From Variovorax paradoxus (GTDB taxonomy: Bacteria; Pseudomonadota; Gammaproteobacteria; Burkholderiales; Burkholderiaceae_C), in assembly GCF_902712855.1 (NCBI RefSeq), contig NZ_LR743507.1:4388001-4452000 (forward strand): a DNA stretch of 64,000 nt, given 5' to 3'. Numbering within the stretch: position 1 is the stretch's first letter; every line of letters starts with the position of its first letter. Below are positions 15,870 through 22,251 of the stretch, piece after piece. The position numbers were made by a program, and so were the translations under genes. The notes under the pieces were generated by a model that was not told the origin of the DNA, ran no database searches, and saw only the letters and a list, made by a program, of their open reading frames with translations.

Positions 15870-16318
15870 CGACTCGCCCTCGCCTCATCAGCCAATGGCA
15901 GAAGCATCTGAAGATCGACGGCCGCGAGCCTCGCACGCTTCAGGAGCTGGCCCTCGCGAAGGCCGGCTACGACTACCACCGCCGCGTAGCTGAAATCAAA
16001 GCCATCAGCACGAAGCTGGCGCTGCTCGATGAACTCGTGCCAGCCCTTGCCGCTCGCGGTGTCGTCTTCGCCCATCGCGATTTCACAACGTACAACGGCG
16101 GCAAAACGCTGCGCATGCTTCCCTGCGCACTGACCCGCGACAACACGCTGCATGAGGCCCTGCTCGCCGTGGGCTTCCGCGAAATCGGGCGCCGCGACTG
16201 GGGGCGAGGCGAGGAAATGGTGACCCTCAAGTTTGGTCGCTCCCTCGTGCTGGGAATCGACGTGAGCAAGGCTGCCGCACCCGCGGCAGCACCGAGCGCG
16301 GAGGTCATCCCGGCATGA
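15866..16318 (+). CDS. Hypothetical early phage protein
   Basis: 150 residues from an ATG overlapping the previous stop (MTTRPRLISQWQKHLKIDG). Helical first half (YDYHRRVAEIKAISTKLALLDELVPAL), then an alpha-beta second half with VVFAHRDFTTYNGGKTLRML and VGFREIGRRDWGRG, and an Ala/Pro-rich tail. The frame is open further upstream but that part overlaps the previous gene in another frame. Its stop overlaps the next ATG by four bases. No family was recognised. Confidence 0.6.
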   Translation: MTTRPRLISQWQKHLKIDGREPRTLQELALAKAGYDYHRRVAEIKAISTKLALLDELVPALAARGVVFAHRDFTTYNGGKTLRMLPCALTRDNTLHEALLAVGFREIGRRDWGRGEEMVTLKFGRSLVLGIDVSKAAAPAAAPSAEVIPA

Positions 16319-16569
16319 GCGCTGCGCAGCCCGTCAAGCTCGCAGAGCAGCCCGAAGGCCTCTCGGCCCTCGATGTGAGCGCATCGCTCGAGGCGGACAA
16401 CCTCGCCGAAACGCTCGGGACTCTCGCACTTGCGCGGGCGTGCGCGCAGTTGCGCCTCGCCTCTGCCAACTACCAGCGTATCGGCCACGGGCCAGGCGTC
16501 ACCCGGCGGCTGCAGCGGGCCATCGCGCTCATCGAGGCCTCTTTCGACGCGGCACAGAGGGGCGAGTGA
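16315..16569 (+). CDS. Small helical hypothetical early phage protein
   Basis: 84 residues (MSAAQPVKLAEQPEGLSALD), nearly all helical and alanine-rich, with a LARACAQLRLASANYQRIGHG segment. Its start overlaps the previous stop by four bases, and its TGA stop shares one base with the next ATG (TGATG). Conservation of this tight spacing supports a real gene. No function was recognised. Confidence 0.55.
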   Translation: MSAAQPVKLAEQPEGLSALDVSASLEADNLAETLGTLALARACAQLRLASANYQRIGHGPGVTRRLQRAIALIEASFDAAQRGE

Positions 16570-16841
16570 TGGCCTTCCTGTTTCGCTGCCCTGAATGCCG
16601 CACGCGGCGCCACAGCCATGCCTTGTTCACGCAGCACCTGCGCGAATCCGGGCATCGCCCGTGCCGCTGCGGTGGCTACCACTACGCGCACCGGCCGGGT
16701 TCGCCTTTCTGCGAACGCAACCCGATGAGCGCGGCATTGCTCGCGAGCCGATATGGCGCCTCCGACGAAGAGGTGACCGACATCGCGCTCGAAATCATCT
16801 TGACCACCCCGGGCCGTGCCGCTGCGCACTGCCCTTTCTGA
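16569..16841 (+). CDS. Small zinc-finger-like phage protein
   Basis: 90 residues (MAFLFRCPECRTRRHSHALF). Cysteines C7 and C10, histidines around H23 and H29, then C32 and C34 and C48 suggest one or two metal-binding knuckles. The N-terminal CPEC with H/H spacing resembles Ogr/Delta-type and other phage zinc fingers. It could bind nucleic acid or RNA polymerase, but the Ogr signature is not complete. It is part of the early operon, with a TGATG junction upstream. Confidence 0.6.
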   Translation: MAFLFRCPECRTRRHSHALFTQHLRESGHRPCRCGGYHYAHRPGSPFCERNPMSAALLASRYGASDEEVTDIALEIILTTPGRAAAHCPF

Positions 16842-16851
16842 AAGGCTGGCC

Positions 16852-17013
16852 GTGCGCTCGCCCCTTCACCAAGAAACCGGCGTTGGCCTCATGAGGACAT
16901 CGCCCGTCGCGCCCTCCCCGCGCGCCCTCGCGACCGTCGCAGCCGTGGCGGTCTTCATCGTCCTGCCCATCGTGCTCGCCGCGATGTGCGTCTATGGCTG
17001 GAGCACCCCATGA
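16852..17013 (+). CDS. Small single-pass membrane protein of the early operon
   Basis: GTG 16,852 with AAAGG seven bases before it gives 53 residues; ATG 16,891 would give 40. Residues ~27-47 (RALATVAAVAVFIVLPIVLA) form one clear membrane segment, followed by a short CVYGWSTP tail. The stop overlaps the next ATG (ATGA). Small early membrane proteins in phages often act in exclusion or membrane stress, but nothing specific was recognised. Confidence 0.5.
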   Translation: MRSPLHQETGVGLMRTSPVAPSPRALATVAAVAVFIVLPIVLAAMCVYGWSTP

Positions 17014-17351
17014 CAACGACAACGACCGGCGTTTTCTTCGTCAGCAAGGACCGCCCCGGGCGGCCCGCCGTCACCGAGCACAAGTCCGATGCGGGCGAGT
17101 TCGTTCTGAAGATGCGCCTCATCGACAACCAAGGGCCGCGCGCCGTCGAGGTCTACGTGACTCGGTGGACCGGCCCGGCCGCCGCTGCATGGCGCGCGAG
17201 CCACACCGCACTGAAGGCCGGCGATGCGCTGCGCCTGGTGCTCACCAACCCCCGCGCGATGCCCGGCGCCATGTCGCCCGAAACGCACGCCGTCATCACC
17301 TCGTGCGAGCTGCTGCCAGCCCGCGCGCCCGCTGCACCCCAAGCCGCATAG
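17010..17351 (+). CDS. Hypothetical phage protein, possible OB-fold (SSB-like)
   Basis: 113 residues (MTTTTTGVFFVSKDRPGRPA). The pattern VEVYVTRWTGPAAAAW, then LKAGDALRLVLTNPRA, and a closing ITSCELLPA strand resembles small OB-fold proteins that phages encode in recombination or replication operons. A single-strand DNA binding role is a guess from this pattern and from position ahead of a nucleotide kinase. The C-terminus lacks the acidic tip usual in cellular SSB. Confidence 0.5.
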   Translation: MTTTTTGVFFVSKDRPGRPAVTEHKSDAGEFVLKMRLIDNQGPRAVEVYVTRWTGPAAAAWRASHTALKAGDALRLVLTNPRAMPGAMSPETHAVITSCELLPARAPAAPQAA

Positions 17352-17366
17352 GCACGCCCCGCAACC

Positions 17367-18125
17367 ATGAACACTCTCGCATCCCCCGTGAAGCGCCCTG
17401 CGCTTCAACACCTCGTGGCCCTCACCGGCCGCGCCGGCGCCGGCAAGGACACCGCCGCCGATGTGCTGGTGGCACACGCGCGCTTTCGCAAGCTCGCCTT
17501 CGCCGACGCGCTGCGCGGCGAAATCTCCAACGCCTTCGGCGTTTCTCTCAACGACCTCAACTCGCAGAACCTCAAGCACGTGCCCACCGTTGCGTTGCGC
17601 ATGCGCCGCGCCCCGCTGGACTTCCTCGCGGCCGTCGTGCTGTCGTTGAGCGCTGCCGCACCCGACCACCGCACGCCGCTCAGCGACGAATGGCTCGAAG
17701 AGCCGCGCACCCCGCGACAGATCATGCAATGGTGGGGGACCGAGTACCGCCGCGCGCAGAAGCCCAGCTACTGGACCGAACAGCTCATCAAGCGCCTCGC
17801 GTACTACCGCCGCGAAGGCGAAACGCGCTTCGTCGTCACCGACGTGCGCTTCGACAACGAGGCCCATGCGCTTCGCATGGCCGGCGCCGTGCTCTGGCAG
17901 GTCACGCGCCCAGGTCACAGCGGTGCGGCAGAGGGAGAGCACGTCAGCGCGACAGACGGAAGTCGCTTCGATCCTGAGTCAGTCATTGTGAACAGGCACG
18001 ATGTGCACCATCTGCGGGACGAGGTACTGTCGCTGATGATCGCTCGCGAGTTCGGGCTCGAGTGTGAGCGCATGACTTTCAGGTACCAGCAAGAAGGAAA
18101 AGAATCGCGGGAGGCCCGGCCATGA
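17367..18125 (+). CDS. Deoxynucleoside monophosphate kinase-like protein
   Basis: 252 residues with a Walker A loop GRAGAGKDT at residues 21-29, then KLAFADALRGEISNAFG. Further on come RQIMQWWGTEYRR, TRFVVTDVRFDNEA and a conserved VTDVRFxNE-type motif of phage dNMP kinases (T4 gp1 family). It would phosphorylate deoxynucleotides, including hydroxymethylated ones in some phages, to feed phage DNA synthesis. It overlaps the next gene by four bases. The substrate cannot be told from sequence. Confidence 0.8.
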   Translation: MNTLASPVKRPALQHLVALTGRAGAGKDTAADVLVAHARFRKLAFADALRGEISNAFGVSLNDLNSQNLKHVPTVALRMRRAPLDFLAAVVLSLSAAAPDHRTPLSDEWLEEPRTPRQIMQWWGTEYRRAQKPSYWTEQLIKRLAYYRREGETRFVVTDVRFDNEAHALRMAGAVLWQVTRPGHSGAAEGEHVSATDGSRFDPESVIVNRHDVHHLRDEVLSLMIAREFGLECERMTFRYQQEGKESREARP

Positions 18126-18367
18126 GTGCGCGACCGTTGTATCTCGACAAGTCACAAGTTGCAGTATTTGTCGCGCTTTCCGAGACGACAGTAGAACGCC
18201 TGGTGCGCGAGGACGGGTTTCCGAAGCCACGGATTCTCTCCGGGCGGCGCGTGGCGTGGCTGGTGCGAGAGGTCGAGGTTTGGGCCGAAAGTAGACCGAT
18301 TTCCAATTTGCCACCACCTCCGAATACGAGCGCTCGGAAAGGCCGAGGTGAACGCGCTCTAGCTTGA
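18122..18367 (+). CDS. AlpA/excisionase-like DNA-binding protein
   Basis: 81 residues (MSARPLYLDKSQVAVFVALSETTVERLVREDGFPKPRIL). The order LDKSQVAVFVALSETTVERLV, then FPKPRILSGRRVAWLVREVEVW, is that of AlpA/Xis-type MerR-like winged helices. It is the last gene of the early operon and the nearest early gene to the integrase, so it likely directs excision with it. The C-terminal tail is proline-rich then basic. Confidence 0.75.
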   Translation: MSARPLYLDKSQVAVFVALSETTVERLVREDGFPKPRILSGRRVAWLVREVEVWAESRPISNLPPPPNTSARKGRGERALA

Positions 18368-18388
18368 GCCAGCAAACGCAACGCATCG

Positions 18389-18408
18389 GCGGCTTCTTGA
18401 AAAGCCGC
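18389..18408. other. Perfect short hairpin at the start of the cargo region
   Basis: GCGGCTT (18,389-18,395) and AAGCCGC (18,402-18,408) form a seven-base stem with a six-base loop. There is no run of U after it on either strand, so it is not a normal intrinsic terminator. It lies between the early operon and the AT-rich three-gene cassette and may mark the junction or protect transcript ends. Confidence 0.4.
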
Positions 18409-18522
18409 GCATCTCAGGGAAGTCGATGGTCACGCGAGTGTTGCGCCCGGTTACGATTCACGGTGCTCGCGCCCACGGACGTACATCGCGAGTACCCCGT
18501 TGCCCGCGATACAAGAGCGTAT

Positions 18523-19626
18523 ATGCCTAGCACTACCGTTAAAGCTGAACCGTTAAAAGACCGCGCAAGAGTTAACGAGATGCTCTTAGCTCTTGAGCAC
18601 AAGATTAACTTTCATGAATTGAGAGAAGTCTTAAAGAGAAACGATCTAGCAACTGCTGTGGGATGGAAACAGCTCATAGAGAAAATTGAATCTGGCACGA
18701 TGGACTCGGCTAACGCGTTTCATGCCGTACTACTAAAAGTCCACAACGATTTGGTTTTGGCTGGCAGCAAAGATGCTCAAGTCTTTGTATTGACGCCGGA
18801 GGATTGTGAACAGATTGCGATTTTCTTCTCCTCGATTGAACCCGTGGCGTCTGCATTTCGCGCGGCTTTCCCCCTCGCTGCAAATTCCACGCAACTTCGC
18901 GCATCCGGGCCCGAGCTATTGCTGACGCATAAAGTGACGCATCAAAACGGGGATATCAGCCTTATTTTCTGCGCATGCCGAACCGAGATTGACAGAGAAC
19001 ACTTCAGCCTTGGCCAAGTGACCGAGGCAGTCAGAAACTCATTTCAAGGCTATGAAGAATTTATTGCAATCAAAAAGAATGAATATCAAATTTTCGATGT
19101 AATAACCATTCGAAAATCATTGAACCGACTTGAAATTCTCGTAGATCACCCAGAGAAAATTCGAGAGCCTGAGACCGTAGAGGATCGCGGACTTGCGCTC
19201 TTCGCTGCTCTGCACGGTCAATCTCCCGCGATTGACGCGCTGTACAACCAAAACACTCCCGTCAACCTCTTTCCATGTATAAACTCGCTTTACTCGAATT
19301 TTCGAGAGGGGCGAGTACAGCGCTTATCTTTTCGTGCGCCCTCCAAGTCTCTAAAACGAGAGACGGTCTCTTCGGATGACGACTTGCGTAAAGAGCCATT
19401 TCACGAAGCGGGCATCAAGGCAGTCGGCACAATCACCCCCTACGATGTAACGATCGTTTGGGACAGCTTCATCAACGCCTCTTCTGGCGCCAGCGTCAGA
19501 ATCCAAGCGCCAGTCGGTTCGCTTTCAGTCGAAGGTAGCTTTGTGAGGTCAGCTCGAATCTCTTCTGCGAAGGATGATGCTGCGATTGTCTCAGTCATAA
19601 ATAAGCTGGTTAGCTATTCAACCTGA
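18523..19626 (+). CDS. Unknown protein, first gene of a three-gene AT-rich cassette
   Basis: ATG 18,523 (MPSTTVKAEPLKDRARVNEM) gives 367 residues; the frame is open a further 53 codons upstream into GC-rich sequence that looks non-coding. The N-terminal ~70 residues are helical, with a possible KRNDLATAVGWKQLIEKIESG segment. The middle (ISLIFCACRTEIDREHFSLGQ) and the C-terminus (YDVTIVWDSFINASSGASVRI) are strand-rich. No domain, signal or membrane segment was recognised. It overlaps the next gene by the TGATG junction. It is inferred to be a partner of the nuclease-like third gene. Confidence 0.6.
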   Translation: MPSTTVKAEPLKDRARVNEMLLALEHKINFHELREVLKRNDLATAVGWKQLIEKIESGTMDSANAFHAVLLKVHNDLVLAGSKDAQVFVLTPEDCEQIAIFFSSIEPVASAFRAAFPLAANSTQLRASGPELLLTHKVTHQNGDISLIFCACRTEIDREHFSLGQVTEAVRNSFQGYEEFIAIKKNEYQIFDVITIRKSLNRLEILVDHPEKIREPETVEDRGLALFAALHGQSPAIDALYNQNTPVNLFPCINSLYSNFREGRVQRLSFRAPSKSLKRETVSSDDDLRKEPFHEAGIKAVGTITPYDVTIVWDSFINASSGASVRIQAPVGSLSVEGSFVRSARISSAKDDAAIVSVINKLVSYST

Positions 19627-20048
19627 TGCTTCTGAGAGAGTACGCTCTTGAATACGTCGCTCAAGTGCTGGGAGGCGGAGCGGAGCGTGGAATCGCAAAA
19701 GAAGTTATCAGGTTTCTCGAAGAGAAACCCAACACGAAGCACATTACGATTCAACTGGTACGACAGCTCACGCCTGGCGCAGAACGCGGAGAATTAGATA
19801 GAGCGATCATTAAGACGTTGCAAGTCTTGGCAGGCGAGCATCTGCGACTTTTGGATACTAGATTTGAATTGTTCGACAGTGAGAATGTTCCTCATGACCT
19901 GACCGACGACGAGCTGAGCGCTGCAATTGAACTTGGAATCAATCCACTTACCGGCCACGAAGAGGTGGACATACGGAGCAAAATATTGATGTATTTTGCC
20001 CCCGAAGAGGGCACAAACGAACGCCTTCAAGGGGCCGTAATTGACTAG
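19626..20048 (+). CDS. Unknown helical protein, second gene of the three-gene cassette
   Basis: 140 residues (MLLREYALEYVAQVLGGGAE). Several predicted helices (GIAKEVIRFLEEKP, DRAIIKTLQVLAG) suggest a winged-helix or adaptor fold. The acidic C-terminal part contains GINPLTGHEEVDIRSKIL. It starts one base into the previous stop and ends eight bases into the next gene, so the three are translated as a unit. No family was recognised. Confidence 0.6.
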   Translation: MLLREYALEYVAQVLGGGAERGIAKEVIRFLEEKPNTKHITIQLVRQLTPGAERGELDRAIIKTLQVLAGEHLRLLDTRFELFDSENVPHDLTDDELSAAIELGINPLTGHEEVDIRSKILMYFAPEEGTNERLQGAVID

Positions 20049-20778
20049 CCCTTTGACCGTTGAAAGGCTTCAATTTCTTATTGAAGAAGATATATACATT
20101 CAGGGTTTGCTGGAACGGCGACTCGCTCGGACGTATTCGGAGTTTCTCGCACGGTTGCGCGCAGATATTGCATTAGCGGTTCAAGAACTTGCTTTAAATC
20201 CACAGCTCTTCTTAAATGAATCTGAGGACGCAACTACCGCGCGGCTCCTGCTTGTCCTCAAAGGAATGGGGTACACAGCCGATCACAACAATGCAGGAGG
20301 CGGAAACATTGATGTGACGGTGCGTCAAATTCGTCGAGGATTCCGTTGGATAGCAGAGGCGAAAAAGTTCGACGACATTGGCAGCATGCGAGACGGCTTC
20401 GTTCAACTTTCGACCCGATACGTACCAGGCGACGATAACGAGGGTTCATGCTATGGGGGCATGATCGGCTACCTGCGACGCCCGAACGCGGCTGAGTGCA
20501 TGAACGACTGGCGAAGCCATTTTGCCGAGATTGAACAGGCGACTAATGCGGCCGTGGAAGATTGTGAGCTGCTTGGCCCGTTTGGCTTCAACAGTTCTCA
20601 TACGCACAAGGAATCAGGTCTACCGCTAAAGCTTTGGCACGTATGCGTTCGACTCTTTCACGGCCCAGAAGATAAGAGTGCAAAACGGTCTAAAAAGCAC
20701 GCTGCTAATTTGGAAAAGTATGGATCAGGCGCGCCTGCCAGCTCAGTCGCCGTAGACATCGGGCCTTCTGCGGCTTGA
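20041..20778 (+). CDS. PD-(D/E)XK-like nuclease candidate, third gene of the cassette
   Basis: TTG at 20,041 with AAGGGG six to seven bases before it gives 245 residues. The first ~65 residues are helical. Then D91 (GGGNIDVTV), E106-A-K108 (WIAEAKKF) and Q122-x4-Y127 (QLSTRY) give the order of the PD-(D/E)XK nuclease core with a trailing Q/Y helix, as in many restriction enzymes. The C-terminus is basic then small. It ends 12 bases before the convergent integrase stop. DNA cleavage is an inference; no methylase lies beside it, so self-protection would need another mechanism. Confidence 0.65.
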   Translation: MTSPLTVERLQFLIEEDIYIQGLLERRLARTYSEFLARLRADIALAVQELALNPQLFLNESEDATTARLLLVLKGMGYTADHNNAGGGNIDVTVRQIRRGFRWIAEAKKFDDIGSMRDGFVQLSTRYVPGDDNEGSCYGGMIGYLRRPNAAECMNDWRSHFAEIEQATNAAVEDCELLGPFGFNSSHTHKESGLPLKLWHVCVRLFHGPEDKSAKRSKKHAANLEKYGSGAPASSVAVDIGPSAA

Positions 20779-20789
20779 CGCGCTTTCGA

Positions 20790-22073
20790 CTAGCGCGGAG
20801 AACTTGCCGGCATCGCCGCGAGTTCCTCGAGCTTTTTATCCAACGCCACCAACCATTGACGGCGCTCCTTGTCGTAACCATGCCTGTTGTAGGTTCCTTG
20901 AATCCCGGGCTGCACGTGACCCAAAATCGCCTCCGCCACACTATCCGGGCATCCCATCGACGCCAAAAGAGTGCGGCTCGTCCGTCGCAAGTCATGAGGC
21001 GCCCAATGCGAGACTGGCAAGCGCGGCCTCACGTGCTCCGGCCGCGTTTTTGAGTAGGGCTGGTAGTAATGGACCTGCGTCTGAATCACTGCCTGCTGAG
21101 TGTGCGTTTTGCCTCCGCTGTCCCGTGCTGGGAACAAGTACCCGGAGTAGTCGGCCATGCGGCGCCGAACGATAGCGGCTGAGCGGCCTACTAACGGCAC
21201 ACGGAGGTCAGTTGCTAGGGGGTGCCTAGCGTTTTTCGTCTTCGCCTTCGGCACGGTCCACCACATTCCATCTGCTTCGTGAGTTATCTCCTTTGCTTCC
21301 ATTGCGCAAATCTCCGCGCCGCGTGTGCAGGTCCACAGATATAGCGTGAGAGCGTCATCGACAATGCTCGTGAAGTGCGGCAACCACCGGATGAGCTGCC
21401 CTGTTTCCACCCCCGACAGGACCCGCTTGACTACTCCAATATGCTTGCCCTCGACGACTTTCCCCTTGCTCCGTAACCGGCCCCGCATAATGAGTCGCCA
21501 CCAGTTGGGGGAGCTTTCTGGTAACCGGCCCGCGTCCAGCGCGTAGTCCCAGGCCGCGGCAAGTTCTCCACGCAACTGGCCGGTACTGACCGGCGTGCCA
21601 GACTGGTCCTCGAGGAGCTTGAACGCCTCGGCCCGCGTTAGTGCGGCTGCCTGCTTGCCTGCGATGTCATCGAGGCGCTTGCGAAAGAGCCGTTCTGTTT
21701 CCTTGATGCCCGCCGGCGCGCGGTGCATTCGGATGTGCCCCTCGAGGTAGTCGTCGCAAAGCTGACGGACGGTGTAGCCTGCTGCAGCGGCAGGCCTTCG
21801 CTTCGCCGCTGATTCGCGTTTCTCCATGGCCGGGTCCCCGCCCGCTGCCCGCTGGCTGCGCAACGCCTCCCAGGCTGCGGCCGCCGCAACCAGACTCAAC
21901 GCCGGCCACTGACCAATCGCCTTCTGGCGCATGCGGCCGTCGACGGGTGACTTGAACCGGTAGATCCATGTCCGCCTAGTGGCAGAAGCGACAAGCCGAA
22001 GGCCCGGACACCCGTCCACCATAATGTGTTCGCCCGGCTTCAACAGCTTGGCTGCTCGAGCGTCGAATTGCAT
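20790..22073 (-). CDS. Tyrosine-type site-specific integrase
   Basis: 427 residues with an N-terminal DUF4102-like arm-binding domain (MQFDARAAKLLKPGEHIMVD), a SAM-like core-binding domain and a catalytic domain. In the catalytic domain the nucleophile set is visible: R in WTCTRGAEI, HDLRR, the GHV turn, and the tyrosine in QGTYNRHGYD. It inserts and, with Xis, excises the prophage. It is the last phage gene and points away from mutS, with the attachment site expected just upstream of its start. Length is normal for this class. Confidence 0.93.
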   Translation of the reverse strand: MQFDARAAKLLKPGEHIMVDGCPGLRLVASATRRTWIYRFKSPVDGRMRQKAIGQWPALSLVAAAAAWEALRSQRAAGGDPAMEKRESAAKRRPAAAAGYTVRQLCDDYLEGHIRMHRAPAGIKETERLFRKRLDDIAGKQAAALTRAEAFKLLEDQSGTPVSTGQLRGELAAAWDYALDAGRLPESSPNWWRLIMRGRLRSKGKVVEGKHIGVVKRVLSGVETGQLIRWLPHFTSIVDDALTLYLWTCTRGAEICAMEAKEITHEADGMWWTVPKAKTKNARHPLATDLRVPLVGRSAAIVRRRMADYSGYLFPARDSGGKTHTQQAVIQTQVHYYQPYSKTRPEHVRPRLPVSHWAPHDLRRTSRTLLASMGCPDSVAEAILGHVQPGIQGTYNRHGYDKERRQWLVALDKKLEELAAMPASSPR

Positions 22074-22251
22074 TCACTTCTCCTGCGGCGTAGCTTTCCT
22101 GATGGCCGGGACGCCCCCTCGGCGTAACCCGCACCGGACAGGCTTCAAAAACCTACGCCGACGAACGGAGTGTAGAGGCGTTTTAGAGAAGTGAAGCGAT
22201 GACTGTCAGAACGGCGAATGCGCCAAATTTTGGAATGGGATCAACGACTTA
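22074..22251. other. Junction between integrase and mutS, presumed to hold attR
   Basis: 178 bases without a gene. GGCGTAG (22,087-22,093) and CTACGCC (22,151-22,157) are an inverted pair that could be integrase arm sites. No tRNA is visible here. The core attachment sequence cannot be fixed without the left end. The mutS promoter would have to lie in this stretch, so the prophage may influence mutS expression. Confidence 0.5.

Larger units (their letters stand above)
1..22250. mobile_element. Right-hand part of a lambda-like siphophage prophage
   Basis: The block runs from a truncated tape-measure gene at the window edge to a tyrosine integrase ending in front of mutS. Gene order is that of a lambda-type temperate siphophage: tail, head, portal, terminase, replication, immunity, early operon, integrase. 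Two AT-rich cargo cassettes are embedded in it. The distal tail, lysis genes and left attachment site are not in the window. The right boundary is not resolved to the base; it lies between the integrase start (22,073) and mutS (22,252), or possibly within the first codons of mutS. Confidence 0.93.

Noticed and set aside
20041..20778. Known type II restriction enzyme
   Set aside because: No methylase is adjacent and the two partner genes are not typical of restriction systems, so no named type is assigned.
22074..22251. tRNA as attachment site
   Set aside because: No cloverleaf or TTCRA-type T-loop could be found between the integrase and mutS.
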